A stretch of DNA of 64,000 nt from Sphingobacterium sp. CZ-2. Lineage in GTDB: Bacteria > Bacteroidota > Bacteroidia > Sphingobacteriales > Sphingobacteriaceae. Below the pieces are notes generated by a model. It saw nothing but the letters and a program-made list of their open reading frames with translations, did not search any database and was not told the origin of the DNA. How positions within the stretch are numbered: the first letter of the stretch is position 1; each line of letters opens with the position of its first letter. Made by a program: the position numbers and the translations under genes. The DNA lies in contig NZ_CP038159.1 of NCBI RefSeq assembly GCF_004526235.1, forward strand, positions 682,001 to 746,000. Direction: 5' to 3'. Below, piece by piece: positions 24,516-32,254 of the stretch.

Positions 24516-25145
24516 TTATTTGAAGGATTTAATTTTATTAATCACCTTTAATAATCTTTTTTTCTTACTTTCTTTTTCAAGATCAAGCATTCTGGCCTCC
24601 AAAATATCACCTATATTTTCGGCATAATCCATATGAATATTGTTTTGAACCCATTCTGCATACATAGGGAGTTGATTGCTAGGGCAAGATTGAAGATGTA
24701 TTTGTAAATAATGATAGGCTAAGGCATGATATTCCTTTTCTTTGATTAAAAGGATTATAATGGCAATGAAATTGTCTCGGGTTATGACCGAACCTTCCAT
24801 GGCTTTGCGATGCAAAGTTTCCAGATGTGGATAGATTAAATTTGGATATTCTTTAGCAATGGAATAGAGAGCAGTCATTGCACCCCATTGTAAACGATTG
24901 TTCTTACTGTCCAAAAAGGCAATAAAATCATCAAAAAATGGAATTAATAATTCCGGTTTTTTTTCTCCAACCTCATATAAAACTTTGATGCTATCGTTTT
25001 GAAAAGCCTTGTTTTTACTGCTGATTAGTTCAATAAGCTCATTAATACTTTTAGGATCATTTTTTTCCAAGATCATATTGGCCAATTCAATATTTGGGAG
25101 TTCGTCTTTTCTTTCTAGGGAAGAAGCCAGCAGGGATTGGATCAT
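24516..25145 (-). CDS. HEAT/ARM-like helical repeat protein
   Basis: A 209-residue all-helical protein. It resembles HEAT repeats: helix pairs such as SINELIELISSKNKAFQNDS, KVLYEVGEKKPELLIPFFDD and NNRLQWGAMTALYSIAKEYP, each about 35-40 residues and with the RxxAxxAL-like pattern. The C-terminus is basic (KESKKKRLLKVINKIKSF). No catalytic motif and no signal peptide are seen; a cytoplasmic scaffold or interaction role is inferred only from the fold. A promoter at 25151-25182 would start transcription at about the ATG, suggesting a leaderless message. It diverges from the SUFU gene. Confidence 0.7.
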   Translation of the reverse strand: MIQSLLASSLERKDELPNIELANMILEKNDPKSINELIELISSKNKAFQNDSIKVLYEVGEKKPELLIPFFDDFIAFLDSKNNRLQWGAMTALYSIAKEYPNLIYPHLETLHRKAMEGSVITRDNFIAIIILLIKEKEYHALAYHYLQIHLQSCPSNQLPMYAEWVQNNIHMDYAENIGDILEARMLDLEKESKKKRLLKVINKIKSFK

Positions 25146-25150
25146 AACAT

Positions 25151-25182
25151 CAAACTTATTTCACATGATTTTATACTTACAA
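25151..25182 (-). promoter_or_regulatory. Promoter for the helical repeat gene, leaderless spacing
   Basis: On the minus strand TTG (25182-25180), 21 bp, then TAAGTTTG (25158-25151), fitting TAnnTTTG. Five bases separate the box from the ATG at 25145. Confidence 0.5.
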
Positions 25183-25242
25183 TATTAAAAAAACGATTTC
25201 GTTTTATATATGTAAAAGGATAGGATATTTCAACAAAATCAA

Positions 25243-25905
25243 ATGGAAATGACGAGAGAGGAATATGAATTAAAATTCAATGCAGATGATGCCGTAGGTT
25301 GGATCAGTATAGATCAGCAACTAGCAAAAGTGTATCCGCAGAAAGAGCCGAGGCACTATGGGCCCTTATGTGGTTTGCATTATATGGCTGGCGGTACAGA
25401 CCCCATAGATGGCATCAATGTTTATGATCGGGAGGATCCAGTTCATTACCACCTAACAACATATGGAATGAGCCAATTGTATTATAGTCCGGATCAATTG
25501 GGACAAGAGTTTAGTAAATGGGGTTTTGAATTCACTTTCCGCTTAGCCCCATTTGAAGAGGATGAAGGCGATCCGTTTTGGGCGATGCAGGTATTCAACA
25601 ACTTAGCAAGGTATGTCTATTCAAGTGGACGATGGTTTGAAGAAAATCAATTTATTCCTGCCAAAGGACCAATTAGGCTGAACACGGATACAGAAATAGT
25701 AGGTTTTGTAACCAGCCTCGATCCGGAATTGGGAAAAATAGCAACTCCCCATGGTGAAGTTTCCTTTATCCAATTGATCGGAGTCACAGAGAAAGAGCTG
25801 AATGATATTATGGAACATGCAAATACAGATTATATTGCTAATTTTATTGCTCAAATGAAACAAAGTAATCCTTTATTGGTTACCGATTTAACTAGAAGAT
25901 CTTAA
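25243..25905 (+). CDS. Suppressor-of-fused (SUFU) domain protein
   Basis: A 220-residue protein consisting mainly of a SUFU domain, named for the animal Hedgehog regulator and widespread in bacteria, where its role is poorly known and sometimes toxin-immunity related. Visible segments are PRHYGPLCGLHYMAGGTDPI, the strand-loop VHYHLTTYGMSQLY, FEFTFRLAPFEEDEGDPFWA and ARYVYSSGRWFEENQFI. No signal peptide or membrane segment is seen, so it is probably cytoplasmic. There is no neighbouring polymorphic toxin in the window. The ABC1 kinase starts 5 bp later, so the two are probably co-transcribed. Confidence 0.83.
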   Translation: MEMTREEYELKFNADDAVGWISIDQQLAKVYPQKEPRHYGPLCGLHYMAGGTDPIDGINVYDREDPVHYHLTTYGMSQLYYSPDQLGQEFSKWGFEFTFRLAPFEEDEGDPFWAMQVFNNLARYVYSSGRWFEENQFIPAKGPIRLNTDTEIVGFVTSLDPELGKIATPHGEVSFIQLIGVTEKELNDIMEHANTDYIANFIAQMKQSNPLLVTDLTRRS

Positions 25906-25910
25906 AATCC

Positions 25911-27575
25911 ATGATGCACATTAATGGCTTTCAGAAAATAAAACGAGTAGGGCAGATTCTTAAAATATTATCCAAACATGGATTTGATGAAATAATCTCC
26001 CGGTCTAATCTAGATCGTATTTTACCTGATAGCTTTTTGTTTTGGAACAATCATGCACGCAAGATCTTTGAGGATGATTTCAATGTACGCATTCGTTTAG
26101 CGATTGAAGAACTTGGACCAACTTTCATTAAATTAGGTCAATTATTGAGTAATCGGCCAGATATTATTCCAGAGGACCTTCAGAGCGAACTGGTTAAACT
26201 TCAGGATGAAGTTCCGACGGAACCCATTGACATCAAAGCTCGGTTGGAGAAGGATTTGGAGATCAAATTTGAAGATCATTTTTTAGGCATTGATGAAGTC
26301 CCCATTGCTTCTGCATCTATTGCGCAGGTATATAAAGCTCAGCTTTTGAATGGTAAGGAAATCGTATTCAAGGTAAAACGCAGCAATATTGATGAGGCCA
26401 TCCGAGCTGACCTGGATTTTATAAAGGATTTGGTCAAATTGTTGCAAAGGAAATATGAGGTGGTGGATAAAATGAACCTTTACCAAATTGTCCTTTCCTT
26501 TGAAAGCTCTCTTCTAAATGAACTTTCATTCACCAATGAATTAAATAACATTGAACGTTTTCGTCGAAACTTCGCTGAAAACAAGGATGTTTATGTGCCT
26601 AAGGTGTACAGACAATACAGCACGGACACCTTACTCTGTATGGAATTTATTGACGGAGTGAAAGTCAATGATGAGGAAGGGTTCAAACGATATGGTCTGT
26701 ATCCCAAATCCATCCTACAAAATGTACTGGACCTTTATTTGGAACAGGTATTGATGCATGGATTCTTTCATGCCGACCCACATCCTGGGAATGTTTTTGT
26801 CAATAAACGCGGTCAGATCATATTCATCGATTTTGGTGCCATGGGCTTTATGATTCCACAGGACAGAAATATCATTGAAGGTATGGTATTGGACTTCCTG
26901 GCCAATGATGCCAAGGGTTTGATCAAGAACATTAAGAAACTGGCCATTGTTCATCATATTGAAGATGAAAGAAGATTGGAACGGGATGCCTATGAGATTT
27001 TTGAGATGATCAAACAGAATGCATTGGATGATATTGATATCTCGATCATGCTGCAAAAATTGAACATCGTTCTGCAGAGCAATCATATATTATTACCTGA
27101 TTTTGTATATATCCTTCTTCGAGGGGTATCTATTTTAGAAGGTACAGGAAGACAATTGGATGCAGACCTGAATGTTCCAGAAAGTATTTCGCCTTTTGCC
27201 AAGAAAATTGCTGCGCAAAAATTATCGCCAGAATACCTCATCGCTCAACTCAAAGAGAAAGCAAAGATGGCCAAGGATGTATTGGTTGATGTTCCAGATG
27301 ACTTATTGGATCTTTTGGATAAGGTAAAGAATGATAAGGTTACCTTGAACCACAAAATGCAGGATTTCGATAACCTGCAATTGATCCTTCACCGGATGGG
27401 TAATAAATTTCTTTTGTCGATTTTGGCCATGACTTTCGGAGTAGGGGCAAGTATCTTAGCGCATGGTAGGGTTGGATATTTAGTTTGGGGGATACCGATA
27501 TTATCCTGGTTCGGGTTTATCATGAGTTTTATTCTCTGTTTTGCTTTGTTGAGTCATTTATATAAAAGCAAGTAA
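25911..27575 (+). CDS. ABC1/UbiB (AarF) family atypical kinase
   Basis: A 554-residue ADCK/UbiB family protein, membrane-associated and linked to isoprenoid quinone metabolism in characterised members. The family KxGQ motif is in FIKLGQLLSNRPDIIP (about residues 75-90), an Ala-rich nucleotide loop in PIASASIAQVYKA (about 127-140), and the catalytic/metal region in FFHADPHPGNVFVNKRGQ and FIDFGAMGF (about 285-310). Two hydrophobic C-terminal helices (about 500-520 and 527-550) would anchor it. A role in menaquinone synthesis or lipid homeostasis is inferred from the family. It follows the SUFU gene closely. Confidence 0.93.
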   Translation: MMHINGFQKIKRVGQILKILSKHGFDEIISRSNLDRILPDSFLFWNNHARKIFEDDFNVRIRLAIEELGPTFIKLGQLLSNRPDIIPEDLQSELVKLQDEVPTEPIDIKARLEKDLEIKFEDHFLGIDEVPIASASIAQVYKAQLLNGKEIVFKVKRSNIDEAIRADLDFIKDLVKLLQRKYEVVDKMNLYQIVLSFESSLLNELSFTNELNNIERFRRNFAENKDVYVPKVYRQYSTDTLLCMEFIDGVKVNDEEGFKRYGLYPKSILQNVLDLYLEQVLMHGFFHADPHPGNVFVNKRGQIIFIDFGAMGFMIPQDRNIIEGMVLDFLANDAKGLIKNIKKLAIVHHIEDERRLERDAYEIFEMIKQNALDDIDISIMLQKLNIVLQSNHILLPDFVYILLRGVSILEGTGRQLDADLNVPESISPFAKKIAAQKLSPEYLIAQLKEKAKMAKDVLVDVPDDLLDLLDKVKNDKVTLNHKMQDFDNLQLILHRMGNKFLLSILAMTFGVGASILAHGRVGYLVWGIPILSWFGFIMSFILCFALLSHLYKSK

Positions 27576-27614
27576 ATAATTGCATTTAACGTATTAAAAT
27601 ATTTTCTTCGCAAC

Positions 27615-28043
27615 ATGATTATTGCAGTTGATTTTGATGGAACGATAGTGGAACACCGATATCCAGAGATTGGAAAGCCGATTCCGCATGCTATTGATGT
27701 GCTAAAACAGCTGATGAATGACCATCATCAATTGATATTATGGACGGTTAGAGAGGGCGAGCTTTTGCAAGAGGCTATTGATTACTGCGCAGAGCAGGGA
27801 TTATATTTTTATGCGCATAACTCCAATTTCCCGGAAGAGGACAGGGCAACGGCCGGTAGTCGGAAGTTAACAGCAGATCTTTTTATTGACGATCGTAATT
27901 TTGGCGGGCTGCCAGATTGGGGAATCATCTATCAGGCTATTATCCACAAAAAGGCCTTGAAGTTAAGTTTTAATGAGGAGTTAATCTATCTGGAAAAGAA
28001 GGAAAAGCCGAAAAAGGGATTTTTTTCTGGTATTTTTAAATAA
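27615..28043 (+). CDS. Small HAD-superfamily hydrolase (BT0820-like)
   Basis: A 142-residue HAD hydrolase without a large cap domain. D6 and D8 in AVDFDGTIVEHRYPEIG are the nucleophile and acid/base of motif I. LILWTVREG supplies the motif II Thr, and LFIDDRNFGG carries the motif IV acidic pair. It resembles the Bacteroides BT0820-type proteins, phosphatases of unproven substrate. It lies 39 bp after the ABC1 kinase, possibly in the same unit, and is the last gene before the polysaccharide locus. The 288-bp gap after it has no clear terminator but contains the locus promoter. Confidence 0.88.
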   Translation: MIIAVDFDGTIVEHRYPEIGKPIPHAIDVLKQLMNDHHQLILWTVREGELLQEAIDYCAEQGLYFYAHNSNFPEEDRATAGSRKLTADLFIDDRNFGGLPDWGIIYQAIIHKKALKLSFNEELIYLEKKEKPKKGFFSGIFK

Positions 28044-28243
28044 AACTTTAGCTTTTTTTGATAAGAAAGATATAACCTAAATTTTCTTTTATTTCTTTTT
28101 ATTTAACAGTTTAAATAATATTAAAGATAATCAATTAATATTTAGCTTCATTTTTTAATGATTTACAATAAATTGGATTGAATTTAGCAATGTAAACCAA
28201 ATGCTACAAATAATTTTATATAGGGGTTAAGGACGGGTAAATA

Positions 28244-28275
28244 GGTTTTCTAAAATCATTAAATTTTTACCTTTG
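28244..28275 (+). promoter_or_regulatory. Candidate promoter of the polysaccharide locus
   Basis: TACCTTTG at 28268-28275 matches the -7 consensus. A weaker GGTTTTC at 28244-28250 stands 17 bp upstream in the -33 position. The predicted leader to the ATG at 28332 is about 50 nt. There is no transcription antiterminator gene (UpxY/NusG-like) at the head of the locus. Confidence 0.6.
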
Positions 28276-28331
28276 TTTTACGGATTCGATAATTTATTTA
28301 TCAAATCCCTATCACACTAGATATAATATAC

Positions 28332-29537
28332 ATGGTTTTGGAATACCTGATCCTTTTTATCCCGTTTGTAATCGCCATTTTGTTGGGGAATATCATTATT
28401 CCTTACATCATGTTGATTACTTATAAAAAGCGGTTATTCGATCCGGTAGATTCCCGAAAATTACATCAAACTATTATTCCTCGATTAGGCGGGGTAGCTT
28501 TCGTACCTGTACAATGTTGCTTATTGGCCATCACCGTAATCCTAGTTTATAAAACCAATTTTGTTGATTTAGGGGTTGTTACCTGGGAGATCTTTCCAAT
28601 GTTCATTATGTTGATCTGCGGTATGGTGATGTTATACATCGTTGGGATTGCGGATGATCTTATTGGTGTTTCCTACAAATGGAAATTTGTTGTACAGATC
28701 CTTGTAGCGAGTCTTTTTCCTTTAGGAGGTCTTTGGATTAACGATCTTTACGGAATTCTTTTCATCGATAAATTATCCCCTTGGGTTGGAATACCTTTCA
28801 CCATGTTTCTGGTTGTGTTGATCATTAATGCGATCAACCTGATTGACGGGCTGGATGGACTATGTTCTGGTTTAGTGGCTATCGGTTGTTTGGTGCTGGG
28901 ATCATTATTCGCTTTTTACCATGCTTGGATACATGCCTTATTGGCATTTATCACCACAGGTATCTTGATATCTTTCTTTTATTTCAATGTTTTTGGGCAA
29001 TCCAAACGAAGAAGAAGGATTTTCATGGGCGATACGGGAAGTATGACCTTGGGCTATACGATGGCGTTTTTGGCAATCAGTTTTGCCATGGACAACAAAA
29101 GTATCAAGCCGTTTTCGGAAGGTGCAATCGTAGTTGCCCTATCCACCTTGATCGTTCCTGTTTTCGATGTAGCAAGGGTCATTATCGTAAGATGGTTCAA
29201 TAAATTGCCTTTATTTAGAGCCGATAGAAGCCATCTTCACCATAAATTGTTACGGTCTGGCATGTCGCACCAAACGGCGATGATGACTATCGTAGGTTTG
29301 TCTTTGTTCTTTTGTTTATTTAACATATTGATGGTCCAATACATCAGCAACAATATTGTGGTTGCATTGGATCTGGTTTTATGGATGATATTTACGTTAG
29401 CCTTCAATTTTGTGGTAAATAAAAAAAAGGAAAAACAACTTGAAACTAAACCTGTTGTTGAATTGGAAAGCAGCAACTTAAGTTCCAAAAAGGATGCAAA
29501 AATCGGCATGCCTTTGGTGAAAAAATATAATTTTTAA
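28332..29537 (+). CDS. Polyprenyl-phosphate sugar-1-phosphate transferase (WecA/MraY family)
   Basis: A 401-residue integral membrane enzyme with about ten or eleven helices. It transfers a sugar-1-phosphate, probably GlcNAc-1-P, from UDP-sugar to undecaprenyl phosphate and so starts the repeating unit. The conserved DD pair is in VGIADDLIGVSYKWK, NAINLIDGLDGLCSG is the catalytic Asp loop, MGDTGSMTLGY is the second Asp motif, and FRADRSHLHHKL is the His-rich loop typical of WecA/TagO rather than MraY. The 5' part of the locus (this gene and the epimerase) has higher G+C than the genes from 30840 onward, as expected of a conserved locus end. The epimerase starts 7 bp later. Confidence 0.92.
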   Translation: MVLEYLILFIPFVIAILLGNIIIPYIMLITYKKRLFDPVDSRKLHQTIIPRLGGVAFVPVQCCLLAITVILVYKTNFVDLGVVTWEIFPMFIMLICGMVMLYIVGIADDLIGVSYKWKFVVQILVASLFPLGGLWINDLYGILFIDKLSPWVGIPFTMFLVVLIINAINLIDGLDGLCSGLVAIGCLVLGSLFAFYHAWIHALLAFITTGILISFFYFNVFGQSKRRRRIFMGDTGSMTLGYTMAFLAISFAMDNKSIKPFSEGAIVVALSTLIVPVFDVARVIIVRWFNKLPLFRADRSHLHHKLLRSGMSHQTAMMTIVGLSLFFCLFNILMVQYISNNIVVALDLVLWMIFTLAFNFVVNKKKEKQLETKPVVELESSNLSSKKDAKIGMPLVKKYNF

Positions 29538-29544
29538 AGATTTT

Positions 29545-30504
29545 ATGAAAATTGCCATTATTGGTGGATCTGGATTTGTGGGAACGAAATTGTTAGAGCG
29601 TTTGTACAAATCAGGATTATATGAATTGATCAATCTTGATAAAGCGGAAAGCTTGATGTTTCCTGCTATTACATTGAATTGTAATGTGTTGGATAAAGAA
29701 TCATTAAGTAAGGGTTTAGCGGGATTTGATTTGGTTATTTTATTGGCTGCGGAACATCGGGATGATGTTTCTCCTGTTTCGTTGTATTATGATGTGAATG
29801 TGCAGGGGATGCGGAATACCCTGGAGGCCATGGAGGCCAATGGGATTAAGCGATTGATCTTTACCAGTTCTGTGGCTGTTTATGGCTTGGATAAGGATAA
29901 TCCGGATGAGTCGTTTCCAGCTGATCCATTTAACCATTATGGAAAGAGTAAATGGGAAGCGGAGCAGGTGCTGCAGGAATGGTATAAAACGCATGCAGAT
30001 TGGAATATTAATGTGGTAAGACCAACGGTTATTTTTGGTGAAGGGAATAGGGGAAACGTTTTTAATTTGCTAAACCAGATTGCATCCGGTAAATTTATGA
30101 TGGTAGGAGATGGAAAGAATCAAAAATCCATGTCTTATGTTGGTAATGTAATTGCTTTTATAGAATTTTTGGTGAAGGAGAGGGTAGCGGGTTATCATGT
30201 GTTTAATTACGTAGATAAACCTGATTTTACGACGAATGATTTGGTTTACCATACAGGGGAGATTTTGGATAAGAAGATCCCGACGACGCATATTCCTTAT
30301 TGGATCGGGATGTTGGGTGGATATGGATTTGATGTCCTGGCGTTTTTGAGCAGGAAGAAATTGGCGATCAGTTCAGTTCGGGTAAAGAAGTTCTGTGCAG
30401 TGACCAAATATGATTCTAAAAAGGCTATGTCTTCTGGATTTGTTCCTCCGTATGCTATGGAGGAGGGATTGAGAAGAATGTTGAAGGAGGAGTTTGGTAA
30501 GTAA
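29545..30504 (+). CDS. NAD-dependent sugar epimerase/dehydratase (extended SDR)
   Basis: A 319-residue nucleotide-sugar-modifying enzyme of the extended SDR family. The NAD-binding IIGGSGFVGTKLLE is at the N-terminus, LLAAEHRDDVSP is the second nucleotide motif, TSSVAVYG supplies the catalytic Ser/Thr, and YGKSKWEAE the YxxxK pair. RPTVIFGEGNRGN follows, as in GalE-like enzymes. The substrate cannot be told from sequence; 4-epimerisation or 4-keto reduction of a UDP-sugar used by this locus is most likely. It directly follows the initiating transferase and its composition matches that gene rather than the A+T-rich glycosyltransferases downstream. Confidence 0.88.
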   Translation: MKIAIIGGSGFVGTKLLERLYKSGLYELINLDKAESLMFPAITLNCNVLDKESLSKGLAGFDLVILLAAEHRDDVSPVSLYYDVNVQGMRNTLEAMEANGIKRLIFTSSVAVYGLDKDNPDESFPADPFNHYGKSKWEAEQVLQEWYKTHADWNINVVRPTVIFGEGNRGNVFNLLNQIASGKFMMVGDGKNQKSMSYVGNVIAFIEFLVKERVAGYHVFNYVDKPDFTTNDLVYHTGEILDKKIPTTHIPYWIGMLGGYGFDVLAFLSRKKLAISSVRVKKFCAVTKYDSKKAMSSGFVPPYAMEEGLRRMLKEEFGK

Positions 30505-30513
30505 TTCTTAAGT

Positions 30514-31368
30514 ATGCTATCTATAATTGTTTCATCGCATAAGGAAGATCTGTACAATAATTTGGTTTTAAATGTTGCTAAGACCATTGGGATTGAGCAT
30601 GAGATCATTCGTATTCCTAATTATGGTGAAATGAGTATTGGGCAGGCTTATAATAAAGGAGCTGATAAATCTCAATTTCCATATTTATTGTTTTTGCATG
30701 AGGATGTGGAGTTTTTGACGGAAAATTGGGGTGAGAAATTGATTGCTCATTTAAATTTGGAGAATGTTGGTGTCGTTGGATTGGCGGGAAGTAATTATGT
30801 TCCACAGGTACCGAATGATTGGTTCACATGCGGACCCCACAACTTTATTAATGTCATTCATCACGATTCTGAAATCCACAATAATTTGTCTGTACCATTA
30901 CAAGAAGTGAATCAAGTATATTCTTTAGATGGTGTATTTTTAGGAATAAAAAAATCAGTTTTTTTAGAATTTAAATTTGATGAAAATATTCTTGGCTTTC
31001 ATTCCTATGATCTGTCTATAAGTTTGAGAATTGCAAGAAAATACTATAATTATGTTATTAGCAATATTAAACTTTTACATTTTTCTCATGGCAAACCTGA
31101 TAAGAATTGGTTTCTTTCTAATATAAAAATTAGGGAAGAAGTAGGTTCAGATTTTAATTTTAAAAAAGTTGATTATATAGAATATTTGGCTTTTAAGAGA
31201 TTTATAATGAATAATAACAAATTTGAAGGATCAAATATGGTAAGATTTAAATCAAATATAAAATTTTACCCAAAATTTGATCGCATTAGGATATTATATC
31301 ATTTAAAATTAATTTACTTTATCACTAAAAGCCTTTTAGTCCCTAGAAAAATTAATTTTTTAAAATAA
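30514..31368 (+). CDS. Glycosyltransferase, paralogue 1 of a tandem pair
   Basis: A 284-residue probable GT-A type glycosyltransferase. The start MLSIIVSSHKEDLYNN resembles GT2 proteins. FLHEDVEF (about residues 67-74) is the likely metal/nucleotide acidic motif, and GVVGLAGSNYVPQVPNDW, YSLDGVFLGIKKSVF and FHSYDLSISLRIA follow. It is about half identical to the next gene, clearly a tandem duplication. The first ~330 bp are moderately A+T-rich (rows at 30541 and 30781 hold 20 and 30 G+C per 60). From about 30840 G+C drops to 14-17 per 60 and stays low, so the gene itself spans a composition boundary. The protein reads through intact. Donor and acceptor unknown. Confidence 0.8.
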   Translation: MLSIIVSSHKEDLYNNLVLNVAKTIGIEHEIIRIPNYGEMSIGQAYNKGADKSQFPYLLFLHEDVEFLTENWGEKLIAHLNLENVGVVGLAGSNYVPQVPNDWFTCGPHNFINVIHHDSEIHNNLSVPLQEVNQVYSLDGVFLGIKKSVFLEFKFDENILGFHSYDLSISLRIARKYYNYVISNIKLLHFSHGKPDKNWFLSNIKIREEVGSDFNFKKVDYIEYLAFKRFIMNNNKFEGSNMVRFKSNIKFYPKFDRIRILYHLKLIYFITKSLLVPRKINFLK

Positions 31369-31385
31369 AATATTTTTTAAATAAA

Positions 31386-32234
31386 ATGCTGTCAATAATT
31401 GTTTCATCTCATAAGGAAGATTTATATAAAAACTTAGAAGATAATATTTTAAGGACAATCGGTATAGAATATGAAATTATAAGAGTACCGAATTATGGAG
31501 AAATGAGTATTGGACAGGCATATAATTTAGGAGCTTCAAAAAGTTTATTTTCATATTTACTTTTTTTACACGAAGACGTTGAATTTAAAACCTTTAATTG
31601 GGGCCAAATATTAATCAAACATCTTAATGAGGAGGATGTAGGTGTAATTGGATTAGCGGGAAGCAATTATGTACCTCAAGCACCAAATGATTGGGGAATG
31701 ATGGAACCATACAATTTTATTCATTTAATTCATGGCAAAGGAACTGAAATAGAAAGTATATTCCAATGTCAAAATACACGAAATAGAGTATTTAGTATTG
31801 ATGGATTATTTTTAGCTATTAGAAAGAAGGTATTTAATGAATTTCAATTTGATGAAACATTGGAAGGGTTTCATAGTTATGATCTATCCATAAGCCTTCG
31901 AATTGCTAAGAAATATAATAATTATGTAATTAACAATATTTTAGTACATCATTTTTCTAAAGGAAATCCTGATAAAAATTGGTTTTTATCTAACATAATG
32001 GTTAAAAAAGAATTGGGGTCAGATTATAACCATCCAAAAAATGATTTTACAGAGTATTTGATATATAAAAAATTCATTAGGAATGCAATTAGATTCCTTG
32101 ATAATAAGACTGAAAGAAATAAGCAAATATTGAAGTATTATCCAAAATTCAATAAAATCAGGCCTATTTTACATATTAAGCTGATATATTATATAGGCAA
32201 ATCTTTTCTCTTTCCAGAAAGAATTATTAAATAG
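31386..32234 (+). CDS. Glycosyltransferase, paralogue 2 of a tandem pair
   Basis: A 282-residue paralogue of the preceding gene, sharing MLSIIVSSHKEDLY, NYGEMSIGQAYN, FLHEDVEF, VIGLAGSNYVPQAPNDW, GFHSYDLSISLRIAKKY and GNPDKNWFLSNIM. It is uniformly A+T-rich, unlike the 5' part of its neighbour, so the duplication is old or one copy was imported. No transmembrane helix is seen; as a cytoplasmic GT-A enzyme it would add one sugar to the lipid-linked unit. Two closely related enzymes suggest two similar linkages or donors in the repeating unit. It lies 17 bp after the first copy and 20 bp before the ABC exporter. Confidence 0.8.
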   Translation: MLSIIVSSHKEDLYKNLEDNILRTIGIEYEIIRVPNYGEMSIGQAYNLGASKSLFSYLLFLHEDVEFKTFNWGQILIKHLNEEDVGVIGLAGSNYVPQAPNDWGMMEPYNFIHLIHGKGTEIESIFQCQNTRNRVFSIDGLFLAIRKKVFNEFQFDETLEGFHSYDLSISLRIAKKYNNYVINNILVHHFSKGNPDKNWFLSNIMVKKELGSDYNHPKNDFTEYLIYKKFIRNAIRFLDNKTERNKQILKYYPKFNKIRPILHIKLIYYIGKSFLFPERIIK

Positions 32235-32254
32235 CATTGGAAAAAATAATATAA

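Noticed and set aside
30840-31368. Frameshift or gene fusion in the first glycosyltransferase gene at the composition boundary
   Set aside because: The frame is intact and the protein aligns end to end with the paralogue at 31386, so the boundary is compositional only.
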